A DNA stretch of 27,769 nucleotides, taken from Enterococcus_E cecorum_C. Lineage in GTDB: Bacteria > Bacillota > Bacilli > Lactobacillales > Enterococcaceae. Shown here in pieces: positions 7,029 to 15,268 of this stretch. Position numbers and translations under genes: made by a program. Below the pieces are notes generated by a model. That model was not told where the DNA came from. It searched no databases and saw only the letters and a program-made list of their open reading frames with translations. Each line of letters opens with the position of its first letter. The first letter of the stretch is position 1. The stretch spans positions 1-27,769 of the forward strand of contig NZ_JBQKFH010000034.1 of NCBI RefSeq assembly GCF_052119425.1, written 5' to 3'.

Positions 7029-10000
7029 AATGATGTCAACTCAATTTCATGTTCGAAAATCCCACTAGGAGATTGATGAATAATACTCATTTTATCGGTA
7101 TCTTTTAGATTTTTTTGAATTCGAATCCTTGATGTTTTGGATGGCCCACCAATCAGAGATAATTTTGAAGATTGAGCATTATTTTGATATAAATACAACA
7201 TTTCATTAATTACCAAACATTTATCCTCAATTGATAATTCAAAAAACTTCTCTTTATGTTCATTGATAGTCTTTGCTATACTTGCTAGCATATTTTGATA
7301 ACACTTCAAATTTAATTTATTGACCAATTCTATAAATAATTGGTCAATATTCTGCAACTCATTCAGTCCAAACTCACTCAATTTAGCGTCTACATTTATT
7401 ATTTTTTTTCGAATAAATGATATTATTGCTTTAGCCATTCTAATATTATTATTACTCAAATAAAGCGGTTGATCGATAACGAGTGCTAATTGAGATAAAG
7501 TTCGTCCAGTAATTCTGATTAACGATCCATTATATCTAAACAACGAATTGATTAGCACTTTTGGTATCAGAATCTCAACATCAGTCAGGCCTCTATCTTT
7601 TTCAATATATTCTTTTAGTAATTCATTATTGTTTTCAAATTGTTTTGATAAATGTAGTGGTACATATTCAAACGAACGTACAACTTTACCACGTTTTTTA
7701 GATTTGACAAATGCAAAGTATGCCCCTGTAGCCTTGTTATATCCACCATATTTAGATATATCCGTTAGACGTTCATCGCTTGACTTAATTGGAACTTGTC
7801 CTTTCCCTTTCTTCATCAAAGTAAGGTCAAATAATTGTCCATCAACTTCTTTAACCATCCGACTGATTAATACAGTATTCCGGCGAATGACCTTTTTAAC
7901 AGTTGCAATAGTCCCAGGATTGTTTTCACTTTGACCAACCCACGCAACTACGCCATTAGATTCGATTTTGCTAGCTTTTTGGAGTAATTTACGTAAATTG
8001 TATTCTTGATTTGCTTTGTTTTTAATGAATCGATATGGACTGTTGGTAAATTTCGTATGATAAGCATTCCCTACTACAATGTTCAAATATGCATCATGCG
8101 CATGGTGACAATCGTTTAGTTCACGTACTTTTAGAATTTCAAAATCTTGACGGAAATTAGAAACGTTTTTGGCTTTAGAATACACAATTTCACTTTCTGG
8201 GAACCAATTACTTAAAATTTCTGCAACTGCTTTTGTACTTTGGCGGGTTTCAACTAATTGACGAGCGATAAACCCAGCTAATTCTTCATCACTAAATGGT
8301 GTTGAGCGGATTAATCTCTCATATTTCTCTTTTGTAATAAGTCCTTTACTTACCAAAGTATTCCATAATGTTTTCACTTTTTCATTATCGCGAATATTTT
8401 TATCAATTGGATAGTGATTTGATTTGTAAGCATTTAAACTTTTTTTAACTAATACAATATTATTGAAGCTATCATCCATCGTTTTTGATTGAGGATAAAT
8501 ATGGTCAATATCGTAATTACTATTAGCAGAAACTAAATTTTCAAAATCAATTGGTTCACCTGAATACATACATTTACCAAGTTGAGTAAAGTATAGGTAT
8601 ATTTTCTTACTTCTAAGTTGTTCTTCAGTTAATGAGTTCAATTTCTCAAATAAATGTTCATATCCTTTTGCTTTTTTATAAACTTCAGATAGTACTTGTT
8701 TGCGAGATTTGGTCTTCTTACTTTCTTGTTTTTCGCGAGCCATTTCGATAAATATTCGTTCCGGATCATGCTTCATTACTTGTTTAATATCCTTAATAAC
8801 AAGTAAAGTTTGCCAAATTTGACGTTTTACAGCAGGAGAAACATATAAATCATTAACAATTCGATATGAAATGGATTCTAAGTCCACTTTAGGATTTTCT
8901 TTTTCAATGGCTTCTACAAAATGATAAGGTTCTGCCAATAATTGCATTAAATTTGCTTGTGTTGCGTACATGCATTGAATAATCGTACGTAATTCCCCAG
9001 TTTCTTGATCAACAGAAGTAATGCCAGATAAGAATCTTTCTGAAAGTCTACCCCAATCACGATAATTCAATGTAGCAATTCTATTTAACGATTTATCATC
9101 AATAAAAGGATACAGTGCAGCAAGACGTTTTTTCAGAAGCTTTTTATCATCGCCAAATAAGGTAATATTTAAGATGATATTTTCCATTTGTGCTTCTGAT
9201 AAATCTAAATGGCCAAGCTTTTCTTTAAAGTCATGGTAAGCTGTTAAACTTGATTTCACATCATCAGCTAATCCTGACAACTCATCATCGTCTGAAATAA
9301 TCCCCTCTTTCAGCAGATATTTTTTGATTTTTTTCAGCGTGACTTTACGATTTTCCTTAAAGACATTTTCATATATATCTTGTTTAATCTTCACATCTAG
9401 CGGACGACCATCTAAACGCAGATTATTCAGTTCGCTTAAAACTAAATACTTACTATATAGAAGTGAATATTTTGGTAGGACGTCTTCATTTATAAGATAA
9501 GTACATTTATTAGTCATACGGCGGATAAACTGTTCTGCACTAGCTTCTAAATCTACTTTATCCTCAAAATTCCAAGGATAAATTTTTCCTTCTTCTTTTC
9601 GAACCATCCAATTGGTGCGTTTTCCATTTTTCACCACACCGTTTAATGAACCTACATAGTATGGAATTCTAAACTTAAATGTCTTAATAATCTTATCACG
9701 GATTTCCTTTAGCACAGGAATTCGATTTTCCAAATTATCAAAAATACGAGTTAATTCATTTAACTTCACTTGATAAGGAATAACACCATTATCTGAATTC
9801 ACCTGTAATGGTAAATATTTATCCACTTCAATTAATGATTCAATTTCACTTAATTTAGTTAAAACAGCTTCATCTGAAACTTTCTTCTTAATTGGTTCAA
9901 TTACTTGTTTTTTGACATAAGAATAGAAATCATTTCTCTTTGTGCGTTTGACTTCGAGCTCTTTTTTCTTACCATTAATCTTTGTATGACCTATATACGC

Positions 10001-11065
10001 TGGATAATTATTCACAACATTCGGACTAACAAAAATCTCTTGAAAAACTTTACGATCTAAATATTCTTTTACTAGAGACTTTAATTCGAGCAATTGTTCA
10101 TGATGCATCTGATAACTATTAACTCTTGCTTCAGCTAAAGAACTGCTATCTCCTAAAATATCAGTCAGTGTCTTCCAATCATATAATCTCTTAGCAGCCT
10201 CAATAACAGCGAATCTATCTTCCAAAGCTTCTTGAATACCGTCAATTTTATCTTCCAAACTTGAAGATGCAAATTCTATTTTTGGTGTTTCAATTTCTTT
10301 CAAACTGCTGTCATCAAATAATTCAGCTAAATTGGTACCGCCACCAGAAATTAACGAGCAAAATGCTTTTTCAGCTTTTGTTTTAGCACCTAAAGCATTA
10401 ACAAAAGCTTTTTTACGTTCCCCACGTCCTAAATCTCTATTATAAATACTTTTAATATCTTCAACGTGGCTTTTTAACTTCAAATTCCAGCCATCTAAAA
10501 ATGTTTCGAGAACATTATCTAGTTGTTCAAGTATGTCATTAATATCTTTAACATTATTAATATCTCCACTATGTAGGAAATTGCCACGATTTTTCATATA
10601 ATAATGTAACGCCAAGTAAACCAATCGAATATCAGGCGTATCTGAGGTAGTCATTAAATAGACAATTAGATGATTGATAGTCGGAAATTGTTTATAAAAA
10701 TCCTTATCTGTATAATCTTTATCCACAAATAATGCATATGGTAATTCTACTTGCTTTCCATCAAGAGTTTGTTTGTCTTCAACAACATATCTACTTTCTT
10801 TCATGCGATGGAAAAATCCTGGGTCAATTTTAAGAACTTCTTCACCCAAAAGTTCTTGTAAAATTTGGATTCTTTGTTTGCGACGATCTTGCCGTCTGCG
10901 GTTTCCTCTAGTTACTCTTCTTTCCTTCGCGGTTTGAGCAACATCAAAAGTTCGCACACCCCATAAATCTTTACCTTTTCTTCTTACAAGATGATAGTTT
11001 TCATCTGTAACAGCCCAACCAACTGAGGCACTCCCCATATCTAACCCTAAATAATATTTGTTCAT
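7025..11065 (-). CDS. cas9: Type II-A CRISPR effector nuclease Cas9
   Basis: A protein of 1346 aa. The RuvC-I motif YYLGLDMGSASVGWAV carries D9, and an arginine-rich bridge helix (RVTRGNRRRQDRRKQR) follows. RuvC-II IFIEMARE has E774. The HNH motif YDIDHIYPQS has catalytic H855, with downstream asparagines in FNNIV and LNAYKSN. RuvC-III HHAHDAYLN has H988 and D991. The C-terminal PAM-interacting domain includes YGGYN and, near the end, SRIRIQ with R1313 and R1315, then IIHQSPSGIFE. All nuclease residues are intact. The frame is open 56 codons further upstream, but that stretch crosses the cas9 promoter and the tracrRNA. I choose the ATG at 11065, preceded by AGAAGGAGAAGTGATAAT. It is the first gene of the cas operon. 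The PAM cannot be read from sequence. Confidence 0.98.
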   Translation of the reverse strand: MNKYYLGLDMGSASVGWAVTDENYHLVRRKGKDLWGVRTFDVAQTAKERRVTRGNRRRQDRRKQRIQILQELLGEEVLKIDPGFFHRMKESRYVVEDKQTLDGKQVELPYALFVDKDYTDKDFYKQFPTINHLIVYLMTTSDTPDIRLVYLALHYYMKNRGNFLHSGDINNVKDINDILEQLDNVLETFLDGWNLKLKSHVEDIKSIYNRDLGRGERKKAFVNALGAKTKAEKAFCSLISGGGTNLAELFDDSSLKEIETPKIEFASSSLEDKIDGIQEALEDRFAVIEAAKRLYDWKTLTDILGDSSSLAEARVNSYQMHHEQLLELKSLVKEYLDRKVFQEIFVSPNVVNNYPAYIGHTKINGKKKELEVKRTKRNDFYSYVKKQVIEPIKKKVSDEAVLTKLSEIESLIEVDKYLPLQVNSDNGVIPYQVKLNELTRIFDNLENRIPVLKEIRDKIIKTFKFRIPYYVGSLNGVVKNGKRTNWMVRKEEGKIYPWNFEDKVDLEASAEQFIRRMTNKCTYLINEDVLPKYSLLYSKYLVLSELNNLRLDGRPLDVKIKQDIYENVFKENRKVTLKKIKKYLLKEGIISDDDELSGLADDVKSSLTAYHDFKEKLGHLDLSEAQMENIILNITLFGDDKKLLKKRLAALYPFIDDKSLNRIATLNYRDWGRLSERFLSGITSVDQETGELRTIIQCMYATQANLMQLLAEPYHFVEAIEKENPKVDLESISYRIVNDLYVSPAVKRQIWQTLLVIKDIKQVMKHDPERIFIEMAREKQESKKTKSRKQVLSEVYKKAKGYEHLFEKLNSLTEEQLRSKKIYLYFTQLGKCMYSGEPIDFENLVSANSNYDIDHIYPQSKTMDDSFNNIVLVKKSLNAYKSNHYPIDKNIRDNEKVKTLWNTLVSKGLITKEKYERLIRSTPFSDEELAGFIARQLVETRQSTKAVAEILSNWFPESEIVYSKAKNVSNFRQDFEILKVRELNDCHHAHDAYLNIVVGNAYHTKFTNSPYRFIKNKANQEYNLRKLLQKASKIESNGVVAWVGQSENNPGTIATVKKVIRRNTVLISRMVKEVDGQLFDLTLMKKGKGQVPIKSSDERLTDISKYGGYNKATGAYFAFVKSKKRGKVVRSFEYVPLHLSKQFENNNELLKEYIEKDRGLTDVEILIPKVLINSLFRYNGSLIRITGRTLSQLALVIDQPLYLSNNNIRMAKAIISFIRKKIINVDAKLSEFGLNELQNIDQLFIELVNKLNLKCYQNMLASIAKTINEHKEKFFELSIEDKCLVINEMLYLYQNNAQSSKLSLIGGPSKTSRIRIQKNLKDTDKMSIIHQSPSGIFEHEIELTSL

Positions 11066-11131
11066 ATTATCACTTCTCCTTCTAAAAAATATATAACAAC
11101 CAATATCGTAAATCGCTTTCAATTCAATCAA

Positions 11132-11137
11132 ATTATA
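11132..11137 (-). promoter_or_regulatory. cas operon promoter (-10 element)
   Basis: A perfect TATAAT on the minus strand lies about 65 nt before the cas9 ATG, just past the tracrRNA terminator. The -35 region is weak (TTTTAA at 17 nt). The estimated start site is near 11125. Confidence 0.55.
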
Positions 11138-11179
11138 CCTTATATCTTTATTTTTTAAAACAATAATTATAAAAAAGAG

Positions 11180-11295
11180 CAAAAAAAAAGCTCGCATAAA
11201 GCAAGCTAAAAATCTGCACAATGCAGTCCACAAATGTGGTATTTTCGATAAATCGTTATTTGAACTTATGATGTAAATTAATATAGTTCTTGACT
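11180..11295 (-). ncRNA. tracrRNA
   Basis: About 116 nt on the minus strand. The anti-repeat (11258-11294) pairs with the crRNA repeat in two stems. The lower stem is GUUUGA with UCAAAU, and the upper stem starts AUGAUG with CAUCAU. The bulge between them (GA on the crRNA, AAGU on the tracrRNA) is the same as in S. pyogenes. Further 3' come a short nexus-like CGA-UUUA-UCG (11246-11255), CCAC-AUUU-GUGG (11228-11239), CUGCA-UUG-UGCAG (11214-11226) and a terminator AGCUUGC-UUUAU-GCGAGCU with a run of U (11180-11207). Position upstream of cas9 and same strand. The ends are inferred from promoter and terminator. Confidence 0.93.
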
Positions 11296-11301
11296 GACTT
11301 T

Positions 11302-11330
11302 AGTGTATAACTTTATTAAAACGATGTCAA
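11302..11330 (-). promoter_or_regulatory. tracrRNA promoter
   Basis: On the minus strand a perfect TTGACA (11325-11330), a 17-nt spacer and TACACT (11302-11307). Initiation about 7 nt downstream falls at the first base of the anti-repeat, so no long leader form is needed. Confidence 0.85.
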
Positions 11331-11545
11331 TATATTCTTTGAATTTCACTCGTATAATTTTCTAAATTTTTCTTTTTAATTAGGTTACGCATTTCTCTTT
11401 TTTATTGCCCAATATCACTTATTTATTATTATGATTTTGCAAGGAGCTTTTCCCTAGGAGATCTGGCTAGTTTGAGGCTACAATATCCGCCAGCACCGTT
11501 TGCATTATGCGAAGGGCCCAAAAATAATTAAAGAAGTGTAGCAAG
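11331..11545 (+). other. Intergenic stretch, possible 3' relic of a lost gene
   Basis: The first 110 bases are AT-rich with no visible signal. From about 11477 to 11541 the plus strand has a short frame reading GYNIRQHRLHYAKGPK then IIKEV and a stop. It looks protein-like but has no start codon or ribosome site in frame, and stops interrupt it upstream. A proper terminator follows at 11546. It may be the tail of a gene whose body was replaced when the cas locus arrived. I do not recognise the protein. Confidence 0.25.
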
Positions 11546-11578
11546 CTCGAAAGGATTTGTTTTCTTTCGAGTTTTTTT
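11546..11578 (+). terminator. Rho-independent terminator with no intact upstream gene
   Basis: CTCGAAAG (11546-11553) and CTTTCGAG (11564-11571) form an 8-bp stem followed by seven T. No complete plus-strand gene precedes it in the window. Confidence 0.8.
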
Positions 11579-11646
11579 ATGCACCCAAGCACGCCGGACA
11601 GCATCTTCTATCCTCGCCTTCATATACATTTCCATCTCTAGTCCCA

Positions 11647-11675
11647 TCGGCAGTGACTTTATCTTATGGTATAAT
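11647..11675 (+). promoter_or_regulatory. Promoter of the SPFH operon
   Basis: TCGGCA (11647-11652), a 17-nt spacer and an extended -10 TGgTATAAT (TATAAT at 11670-11675), about 44 bp upstream of the first start codon. Confidence 0.65.
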
Positions 11676-11718
11676 TATTTTGTAGTAATAATTTATGAAA
11701 AATATTGGAGGTTTTCTT

Positions 11719-12966
11719 ATGGGTATTATTAAATCAGCAATTCAAAGTGCCACATCGACATTGGCGGATCAGTGGCTAGATATTATTGAGCCAGATACAA
11801 TGGACAATACCACGCTGATGTGTAAAGGCGTATTAATGTCCAAAAACAAAAAACGTGGCAGCAACACCAAAGGCTCCGTCGATTATATTTCTGATGGTTC
11901 GATGATTCGTGTCTATCCAAATATGATGATGCTTTTGGTAGACGGCGGGCAAATTATCGACTACACAGCTGAAGAAGGCTACTATAAAGTCGATAATTCC
12001 GCGGCACCATCGCTATTTAACGGTGATTTTGAAGGCGCACTGAATGAAAGCTTCGAGCGTTTCCGTTTTGGTGGAGTGACGCCAAGTAAGCAAGAAGTGT
12101 TCTTTATTAATTTACAAGAAATTCGCGGCATTCGTTTTGGTACGCAGCAACCAATTAACTATTTCGATAATTTTTACAATGCGGAATTATTCGTGCGCGC
12201 TCATGGTAGCTACTCCATCGCGATTACCGATCCGATTTTATTCTTTAAAAATGTCGTTCCTAAAGGGGTGACTCGCTTAACAATCGATGAAATTAACGAA
12301 CAGTTCTTAATGGAATTTGTCAGCGGTCTGCAAAGCTCAATCAATCAACTTTCGGCCCAAGGTGAACGCATTAGCTATCTGGCTTCTAAAACGGCGGAAC
12401 TATCCAAAGTCATGAACCAAAACCTTGACGAACAATGGAAATCCCTACGCGGCATCGAAATTGTCTCCATCGCCCTAGCCAGCATTTCTTACACGGATGA
12501 TTCGCAACAACTCATCAATATGCGAAACAAAGGCGCGATGTTCAACGATCCGAATTTGCGTGAAAGCTTTATGCAAACCAGTATCGCTCAAGGCATTGCG
12601 GATGCGGGCAACAATCCAAACGGCGCGGCCAATGCTTTCTTTGGCATGAATATGGGCGCGAACTTAACCGGCGATTATTTATCCCAAGCTTCTCGCCAAA
12701 ATCAAGTACAAGCCCAACAAGCTGCACAAAAGCAACAAACCGCAAACACCTCAGCACAAGAATCTAGCTGGCAATGTCCAAACTGTAACCAAGAAAATAC
12801 CGGCAAATTCTGCAGCAACTGTGGCACGCCTAAACCTGCGTCAACGGCAAATGCTGGCATGAAGGTTCGTTGTAGCAAATGTAAGAGCGTGATTGAAATT
12901 ACCAATGCCATGCCTAAGTTCTGCCCAGAGTGTGGACAACCCTTTTTAGCAGAAAGTCTCGATTAA
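11719..12966 (+). CDS. SPFH-domain protein with C-terminal zinc ribbons (YdjI-like)
   Basis: A protein of 415 aa. Residues about 1-270 are an SPFH/band-7-type domain of the kind often labelled 'virion core protein' and seen in B. subtilis YdjI. A Gln/Ala-rich linker follows, then two zinc-ribbon motifs at the C-terminus (CPNCNQENTGKFCSNCG and CSKCKSVIE ... CPECG). No transmembrane segment is visible. In B. subtilis, YdjI is reported to help bring the phage-shock protein PspA to the membrane, so a membrane-stress scaffold role is a family inference. The frame opens at 11695, but the ATG at 11719 follows GGAGG at good spacing and starts the conserved MGIIKSA. It is first of three genes, with a 12-nt gap to the next. 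Confidence 0.85.
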   Translation: MGIIKSAIQSATSTLADQWLDIIEPDTMDNTTLMCKGVLMSKNKKRGSNTKGSVDYISDGSMIRVYPNMMMLLVDGGQIIDYTAEEGYYKVDNSAAPSLFNGDFEGALNESFERFRFGGVTPSKQEVFFINLQEIRGIRFGTQQPINYFDNFYNAELFVRAHGSYSIAITDPILFFKNVVPKGVTRLTIDEINEQFLMEFVSGLQSSINQLSAQGERISYLASKTAELSKVMNQNLDEQWKSLRGIEIVSIALASISYTDDSQQLINMRNKGAMFNDPNLRESFMQTSIAQGIADAGNNPNGAANAFFGMNMGANLTGDYLSQASRQNQVQAQQAAQKQQTANTSAQESSWQCPNCNQENTGKFCSNCGTPKPASTANAGMKVRCSKCKSVIEITNAMPKFCPECGQPFLAESLD

Positions 12967-12978
12967 GGAAGTGAAATT

Positions 12979-14076
12979 ATGGAAGCTTTAACCCATCGCT
13001 GCCCAAATTGTGGCGGGGCATTAACTTTTGAACCTAGCGACCAGCAATTTCATTGTCCCTACTGTTTGAGTGTCTTTACCGAAGAAGAAGTCACTACCTT
13101 CGAGCAAAAGCAAAAACAAGCCAAGGCCTTCGCACAAGATGAGGCCAATACCCAATCGCAGACCACCACGCAACCAGATGAAATAACAGAAGATGCCTAT
13201 GATTTATATAGCTGTCCGAGTTGTGGGGCCCAGATAGCCTGTGAAGCCACCACAGCCGCAACTGAATGCTATTTTTGCCATAGTCCTGTTATTTTAAGTG
13301 GTCGTTTATCCGGGGATTTGCTGCCGGATAAAATCCTGCCTTTTAAAATAACTAAAAAAGAAGCGCAAAAGCAATTTATCGACTGGGCAAGCCATAAACA
13401 TTTCGTCCCACGTGCCTTTTTCAATGAGCAGCAAGTCGAAAAAATGACTGGCGTGTACTTTCCTTATTGGATTACTGAGGCCAAGGGAGAAACGGAAATT
13501 AGCGGCAAATCAACGACCATTCGTGTTTGGCAAGTAGGCAATGTCGAATATACCGAAACCAAGCAATACCATATCCATCGCAAAGGCAAGTTTCATTTTA
13601 AAAACCTTGTGAAAAATGCCCTCACAAAAAATGTGCAAAAGAAAATGGTCGAAGCGGTCCAACCTTTTCCGCTTGAGGCGATGCAAGACTTTCATTCGCA
13701 ATATTTATCCGGCTTTTTAGCTGAAAAACGCGATATCGAATTTGATCAGCTGCAAGCCAATGTCCGTCACGAAATGGGGAATTATGCCTTAGAAGCATTT
13801 GAAGATACGATTGCGGCTCAAACTAGTTTTCAGCCTGAAACCCAAGAAAGCAAGGTCCTCGCCATTGATAAACAATATGTGCTTTTGCCGATGTGGCTAG
13901 TTACCTATAAAAACCGCGCTTCGTCAAATAAAGTCTACTATTACGCAATGAATGGTATCACAGGAAAAACAGCCGGAATCTTGCCTTTAGATTCACTGAA
14001 ATTAGGACTAGTTTCCGGAATCAGTGGTGTGCTTGTGACTGCGCTATTGTTGTTAGGGGGGTATTTCTTCTTATGA
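12979..14076 (+). CDS. TFIIB-type zinc-ribbon membrane protein (YdjG-like)
   Basis: A protein of 365 aa. Two zinc ribbons lie at the N-terminus: CPNCGG with CPYC (about residues 8-29), and CPSCG with CYFCH (about 77-98). A long middle region carries 'YFPYWI' and 'YVLLPMWLVTYKNR'. A single C-terminal membrane segment (about 345-364, GISGVLVTALLLLGGYFFL) ends the protein, so most of it should face the cytoplasm. It resembles B. subtilis YdjG, encoded beside YdjH and YdjI. The start follows AAGGAAGTGA. The stop overlaps the next start (ATGA), which implies coupled translation. Biochemical function is unknown. Confidence 0.8.
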   Translation: MEALTHRCPNCGGALTFEPSDQQFHCPYCLSVFTEEEVTTFEQKQKQAKAFAQDEANTQSQTTTQPDEITEDAYDLYSCPSCGAQIACEATTAATECYFCHSPVILSGRLSGDLLPDKILPFKITKKEAQKQFIDWASHKHFVPRAFFNEQQVEKMTGVYFPYWITEAKGETEISGKSTTIRVWQVGNVEYTETKQYHIHRKGKFHFKNLVKNALTKNVQKKMVEAVQPFPLEAMQDFHSQYLSGFLAEKRDIEFDQLQANVRHEMGNYALEAFEDTIAAQTSFQPETQESKVLAIDKQYVLLPMWLVTYKNRASSNKVYYYAMNGITGKTAGILPLDSLKLGLVSGISGVLVTALLLLGGYFFL

Positions 14077-14909
14077 GTACGAACCTATCTATCAAAAAAT
14101 GGACGCTTTGGCTAAGCATGATTTGCGGGCTCATACTATTTTTCGCCGGAACCACTTCTCTTTATGCGCAAGAAAATACCTATGTCAAAGATGAAAACAA
14201 TCATTTATCCGCAAGTCAGCTTGATAAATTAGCCAAAATTGCTGAAAAAATTAAGACTGAAAACCAAGCCACGACTTTGCTAGTGATTACCGATACACCA
14301 ACGGATGATGTCGAATATTCGGCCCAAGAGTATCTTTACAACACCGTGGGCAAAGATGGCAATGGTGCGATTTTTTACATTGATTTGGCCACTCGTCACT
14401 TTACTACGGTGACATCGGGGAATATGATTGATTTTCTGACCGATGCACGCTTGGAAGATATTAATGACAAAGTGACCGAATCGCTAAAAGACAATAACTT
14501 TGACCAGGCCGCAACTGATTATTTTGAAATGGTACTAGAAGATGTCAAAGCGGGGATTCCTCATCATCATTATCGTATCAATAAAGATACCGGGGAAATC
14601 ACTTATATCAAGACGTTAACCCCGTTAGAAATTGGCATTGCGATAATTGGTGGGATTGCGACTTGTTTGGGAATTTTCTTCACGGTGAAAGGACGCTATC
14701 AACTACGCATTGGTGGACGTTATCATTATGACCGTCAAAATAATGGCGTGATTGATTTAGAGATTAATGATACAGATTTAATTGGTAGTTTTGTCACTAC
14801 CCGCGTCATTGAAACCCATGACAATGATGACCATGATTCTGGTGGTAGTACCTTTGGCTCAGGTTTTGGCGGCGGAAGTTTTGGCGGCGGAGGCAGTCGT
14901 TCGTTTTAG
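14073..14909 (+). CDS. TPM-domain membrane protein (YgcG family, YdjH-like)
   Basis: A protein of 278 aa. It begins with a signal or membrane segment (about 11-32, ending SLYAQ), then an extracytoplasmic TPM domain (about 36-160) with the typical 'VKDENNHLSASQLDKL' start and 'GNGAIFYIDLATRHF' strand. A second membrane segment (about 188-208) follows, and a glycine/serine-rich tail (GSGFGGGSFGGGGSRSF). The Gly-rich tail after a TPM domain is characteristic of the YgcG family. With its two upstream neighbours it matches the B. subtilis ydjG-ydjH-ydjI set, in a different order. It is translationally coupled to the zinc-ribbon gene and last in the operon. Confidence 0.85.
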   Translation: MSTNLSIKKWTLWLSMICGLILFFAGTTSLYAQENTYVKDENNHLSASQLDKLAKIAEKIKTENQATTLLVITDTPTDDVEYSAQEYLYNTVGKDGNGAIFYIDLATRHFTTVTSGNMIDFLTDARLEDINDKVTESLKDNNFDQAATDYFEMVLEDVKAGIPHHHYRINKDTGEITYIKTLTPLEIGIAIIGGIATCLGIFFTVKGRYQLRIGGRYHYDRQNNGVIDLEINDTDLIGSFVTTRVIETHDNDDHDSGGSTFGSGFGGGSFGGGGSRSF

Positions 14910-14943
14910 ACCTTGCAATTCAAAATTTTAGTACAAATTCGTA

Positions 14944-14977
14944 AAAACAGCAGCTTGAATTTGGCTGCTGTTTTTTT
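14944..14977 (+). terminator. Terminator of the SPFH operon
   Basis: AAAACAGCAGC (14944-14954) and GCTGCTGTTTT (14964-14974) form an 11-bp stem running into a T-tract. Confidence 0.92.
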
Positions 14978-15133
14978 GTTTCCTCCCCTTGCCCACTTCA
15001 CAACCTTGGTTATTGACGGTGTAAATCGACTAGCTACTTCGGCGTCAGACATTCTCATCTGGGAAAGTCTTTACTTCTCGGACCTTCCCGATGTGGTGGA
15101 CAAACCTTATCCGCTCGTAGCTGTTCAACCCAC
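14978..15133 (+). repeat. Intergenic region with a 16-bp direct repeat
   Basis: CCCACTTCACAACCTT occurs at 14992-15007 and again at 15129-15144, 137 bp apart. The second copy supplies the -35 (TTCACA) of the ilvE promoter. The first has the same -35 followed by a poor -10 (TGTAAA) at 17 nt. The DNA between shows no convincing gene, and no T-box motif (GGTGGNACC type) is recognisable. It could be a duplicated promoter segment. Confidence 0.5.
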
Positions 15134-15162
15134 TTCACAACCTTTATTCAAAGTGCTATACT
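15134..15162 (+). promoter_or_regulatory. ilvE promoter
   Basis: TTCACA (15134-15139), a 17-nt spacer and an extended -10 TGcTATACT (TATACT at 15157-15162). The leader would be about 100 nt long. It holds an 8-bp inverted repeat (GTAAAAGG at 15201-15208, CCTTTTAC at 15227-15234) ending about 20 nt before the ribosome site. Confidence 0.7.
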
Positions 15163-15268
15163 GTTAGTCATCTAGAGTTTTGTTAGCTCTGTACTAGTGA
15201 GTAAAAGGTTGGTTAGGTTTAGGTTGCCTTTTACGAGCTGGTGAAAAATAAAAAATGGAGTGATTGAA

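Noticed and set aside
11066..11233. 56-codon N-terminal extension of the cas9 frame
   Set aside because: It would be translated across the tracrRNA 3' end and the cas operon promoter. The ATG at 11065 has a proper ribosome site and begins the conserved RuvC-I segment.
15020..15130. T-box or other riboswitch upstream of ilvE
   Set aside because: I could not find the T-box core motif or a specifier-loop arrangement, nor another known riboswitch core.
14913..15167. 84-aa frame after the TPM gene
   Set aside because: It runs through the operon terminator stem and the ilvE promoter and has no ribosome site.
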